From: Limnohabitans radicicola
GTDB lineage: Bacteria > Pseudomonadota > Gammaproteobacteria > Burkholderiales > Burkholderiaceae_C
Length of the DNA: 64,000 nucleotides
Direction: 5' to 3'
Assembly (NCBI RefSeq): GCF_014837235.1
Contig: NZ_JACYFT010000001.1
Span: 1-64,000, forward strand
A program made the position numbers and the translations under genes. The first letter of the stretch is position 1. Each line of letters opens with the position of its first letter. The notes beneath the pieces are model-generated. The model ran no database searches. It was not told the DNA's origin and saw only the letters and a program-made list of their open reading frames with translations. Positions 24,917-31,399 of this stretch are shown here, one piece after another.

Positions 24917-25429
24917 ATGATCCATATGCGCCTCCGCCCTCACCTCTGTATCACGCCAGTCAAACCCCATCTGGGCGCCCTGATCGTGGGTCTGGCGGCC
25001 AGCTGGTCAGGTCTGGTCCATGCCACGGACAGCTCTGCTGCTGCAGCCGCCGTGGCCAAATTGTTGGCTCTGCCTGCACCAGGCAGCGAAACAAGCCTCG
25101 CCGCACCAGACCAGACCCGCAGACCGGTTGTCACCGTGCTTCGCGGTGAAACGCTGGACCGTGTCATTCGCCGCACCTTGCCGGGTCAACCTTTCAAGGA
25201 CGAGTTTGTGCGCAAGGCATTTGTCCAACTCAATCCGGGAAGTTTGGACAACCGATCAACACGGGTCTTGCCCGCTGGCAGCACGCTCCAGGTGCCCACC
25301 CCTCAAGACCTGATGGGCATGCTGAGCCAGCAGTACCCTGCACTGCTCAAAACCAGACCGGGCGAGTCTGGCGAAGAAGCTGCTGTGGCCAACTTTGCAC
25401 CAAAGCGCCGCTGGGTCCAGTACCCGTGA
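24917..25429 (+). CDS. LysM/FimV-like exported protein in the flgP-flgT group
   Basis: A 170-residue protein starting at ATG 24917 (or 24926) with a signal-like segment ending V-H-A. A LysM-like module (V-V-T-V-L-R-G-E-T-L-D-R-V-I-R, about 80-140) is followed by L-P-A-G-S-T-L-Q-V-P-T, the pattern seen in FimV-type and cell-wall-binding proteins. It is 16 bases after flgT and 26 before the second FliK-like gene. Peptidoglycan binding is inferred. Confidence 0.55.
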   Translation: MIHMRLRPHLCITPVKPHLGALIVGLAASWSGLVHATDSSAAAAAVAKLLALPAPGSETSLAAPDQTRRPVVTVLRGETLDRVIRRTLPGQPFKDEFVRKAFVQLNPGSLDNRSTRVLPAGSTLQVPTPQDLMGMLSQQYPALLKTRPGESGEEAAVANFAPKRRWVQYP

Positions 25430-25455
25430 ACATGGCTTGATCCGGTTAAAACGCC

Positions 25456-26574
25456 ATGATCACTGGCGCCGAAACGGCCCACCTGAGCACGAGACACAGC
25501 CCCATTTACCTGGAGGGCAAGCTGGCTTTGGCCGAAGCCCCCAGCGCGCAAGAGCTGGGATTGCGGGAAGGGCAAATCGTTCGTGCCAATGTACAAGCCC
25601 GTGAGGGTGGCCTGCAAATGAGTCTGGGCGGCCGAATGCTGGACTTGCCGCGGGATTTACCTCCGGGCCTGCGCTTGTCGGCTGGAGACAGCCTGCTGTT
25701 CAAGGTGCAGGTTCAAAGCGATGGCACCATCGTCCTGCGGCCAGCCTCAGGGCAAGCCAGTGAGCCCCCCCCATCTCTGTCGAGTGCCGCAGCGGTGCCA
25801 GGAACTTGGCCGGGCAGAACCCAGCAGCTGGAATTGCGCCCCCCTGACATGGGCTTGCTCAGCCAGCTGTTGCGACCCGGGATACTCGAAGGCCTGGCAC
25901 AGCAAGTGGCCAGCAGCTCGCCCCAGCTGGCCATGGTTGTTGAGCAGTGGCTGCGCCAGCGCATGAGCATGGCCCAGCTGACACCCGAGAAGCTCAAACA
26001 ACTGTTCAGTCGCAGTGGCTGGATGAATGAGGCCTTGTCACTGCAAAAACGCAGCCCCGATGGCGTTGACCTCAAAAGCACCCTGAAACAATTGCTGGGC
26101 GCGCTTGAAAAACAGGAGGCCGATGGCGTTCACTTGGTCAAGAACGCCCTCGATGACATCGAGTCACGGCAACTGGCTGCGGCGGAATCCCTCAGCGCCC
26201 GCGAATGGGCGTTTTCCATCATGCTGCCATTTCGTGATGCAGAACCGGTGGCATTGCGGTTTTCCAAGGCGCGGCGCCCACCAGACGAAGAAACCGCGCC
26301 CTTCGTCATCCAGTTGCACACACGCAATCAGGACCTGGGCGAGGTCTGGCTTCAAACCTGCATCAGCCATCAGACCGACGTGGACATGGTCATGTGGGCC
26401 GTACGCGAAGACATTGCGGCCCGAGCCCAGGCACAGTCAACCCAGCTGTCGGAGGAGCTGGAAAATGCAGGATTGCGAATGACGCGCTTACAGGTCATTC
26501 ATGGCGTTGCGCCCAAAGATCTGGCCAGCTGGGTTCCACCCGAGTCTGGCAGCATGGTGGATGTGCGCACATGA
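25456..26574 (+). CDS. Second FliK-like hook-length-control family protein
   Basis: A 372-residue protein with an N-terminal beta-rich part (G-L-R-E-G-Q-I-V-R-A-N-V), a P/S spacer, helices, and a C-terminal FliK-type domain (about 245-350: E-W-A-F-S-I-M-L-P-F-R, V-W-L-Q-T). This family is commonly found next to an FlhB C-terminal paralogue, which is exactly what follows here with an ATGA overlap. It may act as an accessory substrate-switch regulator. Confidence 0.65.
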   Translation: MITGAETAHLSTRHSPIYLEGKLALAEAPSAQELGLREGQIVRANVQAREGGLQMSLGGRMLDLPRDLPPGLRLSAGDSLLFKVQVQSDGTIVLRPASGQASEPPPSLSSAAAVPGTWPGRTQQLELRPPDMGLLSQLLRPGILEGLAQQVASSSPQLAMVVEQWLRQRMSMAQLTPEKLKQLFSRSGWMNEALSLQKRSPDGVDLKSTLKQLLGALEKQEADGVHLVKNALDDIESRQLAAAESLSAREWAFSIMLPFRDAEPVALRFSKARRPPDEETAPFVIQLHTRNQDLGEVWLQTCISHQTDVDMVMWAVREDIAARAQAQSTQLSEELENAGLRMTRLQVIHGVAPKDLASWVPPESGSMVDVRT

Positions 26575-26849
26575 AACCCCTGATCAAAGAAGCCATTGCG
26601 CTGGAGTATGGCAAGCGGTCCACGCCGATTGTGAGTGCCAGGGGTCAAGACGAACTGGCCCAGCGCATCATCGATGAAGCACGCCAACACGGCGTCTATG
26701 TCGCCGAAGACCCTCAATTGGTGGCCCTGTTGTCACGTGTGGATCTGGAGGCAGAAATTCCTACCGAGCTCTATACCGCCGTGGCGGTCATCCTCTCGTG
26801 GGTGTATTGGCTCAAGGGCATGCGCCCAGGCGATGAAAAAAGGCCCTGA
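26571..26849 (+). CDS. flhX: FlhB C-terminal-domain paralogue (FlhX/YlqH-like)
   Basis: A 92-residue protein equivalent to the cleaved C-terminal fragment of FlhB: E-A-I-A-L-E-Y-G, I-I-D-E-A-R-Q-H-G-V-Y-V, P-Q-L-V-A-L-L-S and E-I-P-T-E-L-Y-T-A-V-A. It lacks membrane helices and the N-P-x-H cleavage site. In epsilonproteobacteria such a protein can partly replace FlhB-C. Start ATG 26571 overlaps the stop of the FliK-like gene. Confidence 0.8.
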   Translation: MKPLIKEAIALEYGKRSTPIVSARGQDELAQRIIDEARQHGVYVAEDPQLVALLSRVDLEAEIPTELYTAVAVILSWVYWLKGMRPGDEKRP

Positions 26850-26881
26850 ACAGGCCTGGCAGAAGGGGGCAAATAAGAATA

Positions 26882-27304
26882 TCAGGCCAGATGCTGTGAC
26901 CAAGTGCCTTGCGGCCGAGACATGCGACCCAGCCGATCGTACAAATCCACTGTGGCAGCTTCTTGGCCTTGCAAGGCCTGCAAAGCACCGCGCACAGCCT
27001 GCAATTGGCGCTGCATCAGCTGGATATTGCGCAGATGCGCTTCGCGACAAGCGCGCAGAAGAACCTGCTGGTCTTCCCAAGCCTGAGGCACGGAGGCTTG
27101 CGCAGTGGCCCATTGCGCGAGAGCTGACAGCTGCTCCAACACACTGTTTTTTTCTGCCTGAAGTTCCTCAAAACGTGGCAAATCGCGGACTTTGAGTGCC
27201 TCAAACTCCAGCTCGAGCAGCGCCTGAAGGCGCTGCGTCAACGGTTCAGCATGCGCCAGCCCAACTTCAGGCAACACTTCGGCCATGCGCAAATCCTCTG
27301 TCAT
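26882..27304 (-). CDS. flgN: Flagellar hook-associated protein chaperone FlgN
   Basis: A 140-residue helical protein with the FlgN pattern L-L-E-L-E-F-E-A-L-K-V-R-D near residue 30 and Q-A-E-K-N-S-V-L-E. FlgN binds FlgK and FlgL before export. It follows flgM by 7 bases and shares its sigma28 promoter. Confidence 0.85.
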   Translation of the reverse strand: MTEDLRMAEVLPEVGLAHAEPLTQRLQALLELEFEALKVRDLPRFEELQAEKNSVLEQLSALAQWATAQASVPQAWEDQQVLLRACREAHLRNIQLMQRQLQAVRGALQALQGQEAATVDLYDRLGRMSRPQGTWSQHLA

Positions 27305-27311
27305 GGACGGG

Positions 27312-27602
27312 TCAGCCCCTGATCATGTTTTCAATGGCCACAAAGTTCTCGGCAATGCGGCGCACATCCAGTGGATACTGACCTTGCTGGATCGCACGCT
27401 TGATCGCTTCGACCTTGGCACGGTCAAATTGGGGCTCTTGCGTGGCCTGGCGCGCCACTTCACTGAGGTGAAGTTCATCGCTTTGGCCAGACGCGGGTGC
27501 CGCCTTGGCTTTGTCCGTGCTTTGTTCACCCTTGGCTGCCACCTTGCGGATGGAAGAATCCATCTGGGCAATGCGGCCAAAATGAGAAATCGGATCGGTC
27601 AT
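27312..27602 (-). CDS. flgM: Anti-sigma28 factor FlgM
   Basis: A 96-residue protein with a flexible N-terminal half and the sigma-binding C-terminal helices (D-R-A-K-V-E-A-I-K-R-A-I-Q-Q-G-Q-Y, D-V-R-R-I-A-E-N-F). FlgM holds FliA until the hook is complete and FlgM is secreted. Its own promoter is a sigma28 element, giving autogenous feedback. Confidence 0.92.
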   Translation of the reverse strand: MTDPISHFGRIAQMDSSIRKVAAKGEQSTDKAKAAPASGQSDELHLSEVARQATQEPQFDRAKVEAIKRAIQQGQYPLDVRRIAENFVAIENMIRG

Positions 27603-27656
27603 GTTGTTACTCTTTTCTGGTCTCTGTCATCTGAGCTGAGACCATGCTCGTATTCA

Positions 27657-27683
27657 GCATCGGCATGAGATTTTAGAACTTGA
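27657..27683 (-). promoter_or_regulatory. Sigma28 (FliA) promoter of flgMN
   Basis: Minus strand TCAAGTTC-N11-GCCGATGC, 1-2 bases from the FliA consensus. The leader carries a 6-bp inverted repeat (GGTCTC/GAGACC). Confidence 0.85.
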
Positions 27684-27721
27684 GCTGTTTTTCGATTTCT
27701 TTTTTATTTTGTATTATGAAA

Positions 27722-28516
27722 TCAATAGCCCTGAACAGCATTGGGCCCCTTCACCACCCCCGTCAGGATCTTGCCTGATTCATTGTTCTTGAGTTGAACC
27801 TTCTCTCCCATTCGCCCATCTTGCAATGCCTCGACCCGGGCCGTGATCTGAAAACCTTGGGCCTGCCCCACAGACAGCAGCACCAGCTGACCGCGCTTGA
27901 CCAGCACAGTCGGCCTCACATCCTGAGTGCGGATCGGTTGACCAGGGCGCAGATCACGCACCAGCTCCGAGTGCAACACATCGGCCACCACCTCAAAGGC
28001 AGGTGAGCCCACAAGGGAAGTATCGGCATCAGCCAGCACAACATGAGTCTCGTTGAGCACGGTTCCCCGCGGCAACACCCCGGTGGCCACCAGAACCTTG
28101 CGAGGTGCCTCTTTGACTGGTGTGGACTCCCGCTGGGTCGAGGCCAATGGTTTGGGCGCCAATTTGTTGTTCACTTTGACATACAACTGCCATACAGGCT
28201 GACTGCAACGCACACGAACCGTCTCTGCGCTGCTGAAAGGCGTGTCCAACACAAGGGGAACACCACAAGCTTGCAACTTCAAACGCGGATCCAGGGGCGC
28301 CAACTCCAACGCCTCGATCGGGGTCTTTTGTTGTTCTGACGCCCACTTTTTGACCGTCTGCTCAAGAACTGCCATCGGGCTGACTTCGGTCACCGCTGGG
28401 CGTTCGGCTTTGCTTTTGGCCAGGGCAGGACTCAGCAGTCCGTTGCCCATGAGGCCTAGCAGACCCAATCCAAACAAAAGGATCCATCGGCACAGCAATT
28501 GCTTTAAGACGTACAT
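27722..28516 (-). CDS. flgA: Flagellar P-ring assembly chaperone FlgA
   Basis: A 264-residue periplasmic protein. ATG 28516 (M-Y-V-L-K-Q) gives a signal peptide ending A-L-A; the C-terminal SAF domain (about 140-260: G-V-L-P-R-G-T-V-L, D-L-R-P-G-Q-P-I-R) is characteristic. FlgA helps FlgI form the P ring. A GTG at 28555 is possible but lies at the predicted transcription start. Confidence 0.9.
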   Translation of the reverse strand: MYVLKQLLCRWILLFGLGLLGLMGNGLLSPALAKSKAERPAVTEVSPMAVLEQTVKKWASEQQKTPIEALELAPLDPRLKLQACGVPLVLDTPFSSAETVRVRCSQPVWQLYVKVNNKLAPKPLASTQRESTPVKEAPRKVLVATGVLPRGTVLNETHVVLADADTSLVGSPAFEVVADVLHSELVRDLRPGQPIRTQDVRPTVLVKRGQLVLLSVGQAQGFQITARVEALQDGRMGEKVQLKNNESGKILTGVVKGPNAVQGY

Positions 28517-28561
28517 GGGTGTGGAAGTTTCGACAGTTTGTGGATGCAGACACACCGATCA

Positions 28562-28577
28562 AGCAAGAAAGAGACCA
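28562..28577 (-). promoter_or_regulatory. Possible sigma54 promoter of flgA
   Basis: Minus strand TGGTCTCTTTCTTGCT has -24 GG and -12 GC at exact spacing with a TTGCT end, but the bases after GG deviate from consensus. It would give a 35-base leader for flgA. Confidence 0.45.
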
Positions 28578-28585
28578 AGGCCAAT

Positions 28586-29659
28586 ATGGCACTTCAAAAT
28601 CCGGGAATCACGCCTGCCACCGCCTTGACGAACCTGTCGTCAGGCGGCAGTGTGCCCGGTAAAAATGTCGCCAACAGTGGTCAATTCAGCCGTGTTCTGG
28701 CTCAAATTGCCCCCACCACCAGCCCCACCGTGCAGGTCCAGCGGGGGGACACTTTGATCGGCTTGGTCAAAAGCCAACACAGGCAACAGGGCCTCATGGT
28801 GAACGACAACCAGGCATTCCGCCTGGCCCATCAGATCGCGGCAGACAACCGCATCGCCAATCCCGACCTGATCCGTCCTGGCCAAAAAATCGACTTCAGC
28901 CGCCTGAATCAGACATTCGCTGCCAAACCGCCAACAGTGGCCAGCGTTCTGGACACCCCACCAGCAGCCAAGACGGCCCTCGACCAACTGCGCGCCAGCA
29001 CCGCTTCGGCAGTGCCCCCCCCCCCTCTCCGATCGGCGGCAAATCACCCCGTCCTGGATCAAGTGCTGAATCGGGCGGTCGATAAAGGCTTTCTGCCAAG
29101 CAGCGATTTGGCCGGGGTGCGCAGCAAAATTACCCAGTTGGCCGAAAAATACAACTTCGAGCCCGACGACTTTGCGCGTTTGAGCCTGATGGAAAGTGGC
29201 GGCATGAATCCCCGGGCCAGCAACGGTCACTGCCACGGGATCATTCAGTTTTGCGATGGGCCCGCCCGTGGCGCTGCGGCGGTCGGCTTTCCCCGCAATG
29301 CCAAAGCCATCCTGGGCATGAGTCTGTTCAAACAACTGGATCTGGTGGACCAGTATTTCAGCAAGGTGGGGATGCCCGTCAAAGCCGAAAAACAAGGTCT
29401 GGACGATCTGTACCTGAGCATCCTGTCACCCGCAGCACGCAGTGAAGCTCGCCCTGATGCCCCCCTGTCCATTGGTGGACCTCAGGCCAGCTGGTTGCAT
29501 GTGGACCGCAACACACGCAACCCGATCACGCGGTCTTCGCTGGTCTCGGGCCTGCATGCCATGACCGAGGTGCTGCTGGGTTCAAACACCCCGAACAAGA
29601 GGCCGACGCGCATCTATGCAGAGGTGGCAAACCCCGCCAATCCTGGCTCAGAGTGGTGA
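28586..29659 (+). CDS. LysM plus lytic-transglycosylase-like protein, probable flagellar muramidase
   Basis: A 357-residue protein without an obvious signal peptide. A LysM module spans about 48-107 (V-Q-R-G-D-T-L-I-G-L, R-P-G-Q-K-I-D-F); a P/S linker follows, then a transglycosylase-like domain from about 180 with the candidate catalytic Glu203 in L-M-E-S-G-G and G-I-I-Q-F. It is encoded between flgA and flgB. The neighbouring FlgJ lacks a muramidase domain, so this enzyme may open peptidoglycan for the rod, like SltF of Rhodobacter. AAGG precedes ATG 28586. Absence of a signal peptide fits export through the flagellar apparatus. Confidence 0.65.
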   Translation: MALQNPGITPATALTNLSSGGSVPGKNVANSGQFSRVLAQIAPTTSPTVQVQRGDTLIGLVKSQHRQQGLMVNDNQAFRLAHQIAADNRIANPDLIRPGQKIDFSRLNQTFAAKPPTVASVLDTPPAAKTALDQLRASTASAVPPPPLRSAANHPVLDQVLNRAVDKGFLPSSDLAGVRSKITQLAEKYNFEPDDFARLSLMESGGMNPRASNGHCHGIIQFCDGPARGAAAVGFPRNAKAILGMSLFKQLDLVDQYFSKVGMPVKAEKQGLDDLYLSILSPAARSEARPDAPLSIGGPQASWLHVDRNTRNPITRSSLVSGLHAMTEVLLGSNTPNKRPTRIYAEVANPANPGSEW

Positions 29660-29677
29660 GCGGCAAAGCCTTGCCGC
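29660..29677. promoter_or_regulatory. Perfect palindrome GCGGCAA-N4-TTGCCGC upstream of flgB
   Basis: It begins at the base after the stop codon of the transglycosylase gene and lies about 60 bases before the flgB sigma54 promoter. An inverted copy (TTGCCGC-N5-GCGGCA) follows at 29691-29708. It may be an activator site or a weak terminator hairpin; the absence of a T tract and the recurrence at other sigma54 promoters favour the first. Confidence 0.5.
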
Positions 29678-29690
29678 CAGCGTCAATTCC

Positions 29691-29708
29691 TTGCCGCTGA
29701 GAGCGGCA
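29691..29708. promoter_or_regulatory. Second GCGGCA/TTGCCGC repeat upstream of flgB
   Basis: TTGCCGC-N5-GCGGCA. Its TTGCCGC arm starts 20 bases (two helical turns) after the same arm of the first palindrome. Confidence 0.4.
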
Positions 29709-29737
29709 GAGTCCCTCAAAAGCGTCAAAAAACCAGC

Positions 29738-29753
29738 TGGCACGCCTTTTGCA
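29738..29753 (+). promoter_or_regulatory. Sigma54 promoter of the flgB operon
   Basis: TGGCACGCCTTTTGCA is a nearly perfect -24/-12 element (GG 29739-29740, GC 29751-29752). The start near 29764 gives a leader of about 73 bases before flgB. Confidence 0.9.
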
Positions 29754-29836
29754 GGGATCGACATGAACAAGCACAACTTGAGGCGTGATCGTCAAAAAGT
29801 TGGCAACCAACGGTTTTGGAAATCTGAGGAACCAAG

Positions 29837-30226
29837 ATGAACCTTTTGAACAACATGATGGGGCTGCAAGAGCAAACGCTGCAACTCAAGGCACGTCGTT
29901 TGGAAGTCATCGCCCAGAACATTGCCAACGCAGACACGCCCAATTACAAAGCGCGCGACATCGACTTCAAGGCCGTGCTCGGCGCCACCCAGCAGCAGGA
30001 AACCGCGATGGAGGCGACCAAATCGGGCCACTACTCGTCAGCCCAGACCATGAGCCCGGACGGCATGCGTTTTCGCACCCCGTTCAACACCTCTTTCGAC
30101 GGCAACACCGTGGAGATGAGCCTGGAGCAAGCGCAATACGGTAAGGCCGCAGGCGACTACCAGGCCACTCTGAACTTTCTGCAAAGCCGCATTGGCGGCA
30201 TTCGCAAAGCACTGAAAGGCGAATGA
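29837..30226 (+). CDS. flgB: Flagellar proximal rod protein FlgB
   Basis: A 129-residue rod protein with the N-terminal L-K-A-R-R-L-E-V-I-A-Q-N-I-A-N-A-D-T-P-N-Y-K motif and the helical C-terminus. It overlaps flgC by 4 bases. Confidence 0.95.
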   Translation: MNLLNNMMGLQEQTLQLKARRLEVIAQNIANADTPNYKARDIDFKAVLGATQQQETAMEATKSGHYSSAQTMSPDGMRFRTPFNTSFDGNTVEMSLEQAQYGKAAGDYQATLNFLQSRIGGIRKALKGE

Positions 30227-30654
30227 ACATGGCACTTGACAGTATTTTTGGCATTGCCGGCACTGCACTGAATGCGCAGTTGACCCGCATGAACGCCACC
30301 GCGTCCAACCTGGCCAACGCCGGCACCGTGTCCGCCACCGAAAAAGAAGCTTTCCGCGCCAAACGCCCTGTGTTCCAGGCGCTGATGGACGAGCAAATGA
30401 CCCATTCGGGCGCAGCCTATGTGGGCGGCGTCAAGGTGGCCAAGATTGCCGACGACACCGCTCCACCCCAGCGTGTTGCAGACCCGAAAAACCCGCTCGC
30501 TGACAAAGATGGCTATGTCTACAAATCCAACGTCAGTGAAGTCACCGAAATGGTGGAAATGATGGCTGCCGCACGCTCCTATCAGAACAACGTGGAAGTG
30601 ATCAACACGGCTCGCCAGTTGATGATGCGCACGCTGGACATCACCAAAGCCTGA
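30223..30654 (+). CDS. flgC: Flagellar proximal rod protein FlgC
   Basis: A 143-residue rod protein: I-F-G-I-A-G-T-A-L-N-A-Q, S-N-L-A-N-A, and C-terminal V-E-M-M-A-A-A-R-S-Y-Q-N-N-V-E. ATG 30223 overlaps the flgB stop; ATG 30229 is also possible. Confidence 0.95.
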   Translation: MNMALDSIFGIAGTALNAQLTRMNATASNLANAGTVSATEKEAFRAKRPVFQALMDEQMTHSGAAYVGGVKVAKIADDTAPPQRVADPKNPLADKDGYVYKSNVSEVTEMVEMMAAARSYQNNVEVINTARQLMMRTLDITKA

Positions 30655-30668
30655 TTGGACACGCCCAC

Positions 30669-31364
30669 ATGACCACCACAGCCCCCACCTCGGCCGCCTT
30701 GCTGGGCTCCAAAGTGACCAGCTATGAGGCCAATAAAACGGCCAGCGCCACTGCGACAGCCGCCAACATGGGCAAGCAGGATTTTCTGAAACTGTTCACC
30801 GCACAGCTCAACAACCAGGACCCTTTGGATCCGGTGAAAAACGAAGCATTCGTGGCTCAGCTTGCCCAATTCTCGCAACTCGAAGCACTGACCAACATCC
30901 AGACTTCCATGGACGGCTTCGTCAACAGCATGTCCTCCGAGAAGATGCTGGGCAGTGCTTCGCTCATTGGCAAACGGATTTCTGTGCCCGATGCGCCAAG
31001 TCAGCTCAGCGAGGGCGGCACGATCGACGCCAACATCGATTTGCCAGAGGGTGCCAGCGGCATTCAACTCAATGTCACTGACGCCAATGGCAACAAGGTT
31101 CAAGAATTGATCGCCGGCCCACAATTGCCAGGCTCGGCCAATTTGAGCTGGGATGGCCGCGACAGCCTGGGCAATCCAGCGCCTGCAGGCACCTACTACC
31201 TCACGGCCAATGCCGTGGTCAATGGCAAAACAACCAAGGTCTCGGTCAACACCCTGGCCACCGTCCGTTCCATCACCACCAACCCTGCTGACGGCAGCAT
31301 CAGCCTCGACGTGGGCAGCAGCAAACCGATTTTGCTCTCCAGCGTCAAGCAAATCAGCCAGTAA
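30669..31364 (+). CDS. flgD: Flagellar hook cap protein FlgD
   Basis: A 231-residue protein with the export/cap N-terminus (Q-D-F-L-K-L-F-T-A-Q-L-N-N-Q-D-P-L-D-P) and the beta-rich C-terminal FlgD domain containing W-D-G-R-D-S-L-G-N-P-A-P-A-G-T-Y. It scaffolds hook assembly. Confidence 0.95.
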   Translation: MTTTAPTSAALLGSKVTSYEANKTASATATAANMGKQDFLKLFTAQLNNQDPLDPVKNEAFVAQLAQFSQLEALTNIQTSMDGFVNSMSSEKMLGSASLIGKRISVPDAPSQLSEGGTIDANIDLPEGASGIQLNVTDANGNKVQELIAGPQLPGSANLSWDGRDSLGNPAPAGTYYLTANAVVNGKTTKVSVNTLATVRSITTNPADGSISLDVGSSKPILLSSVKQISQ

Positions 31365-31399
31365 ACCATTCAAACCTTCCATAACAGGAGAAGTTCACC

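Noticed and set aside
28535-28561. Possible sigma28 promoter before the LysM-transglycosylase gene
   Set aside because: ACCGATCA is present, but the only AGTTT-like -35 box is 14 bases away rather than 11.
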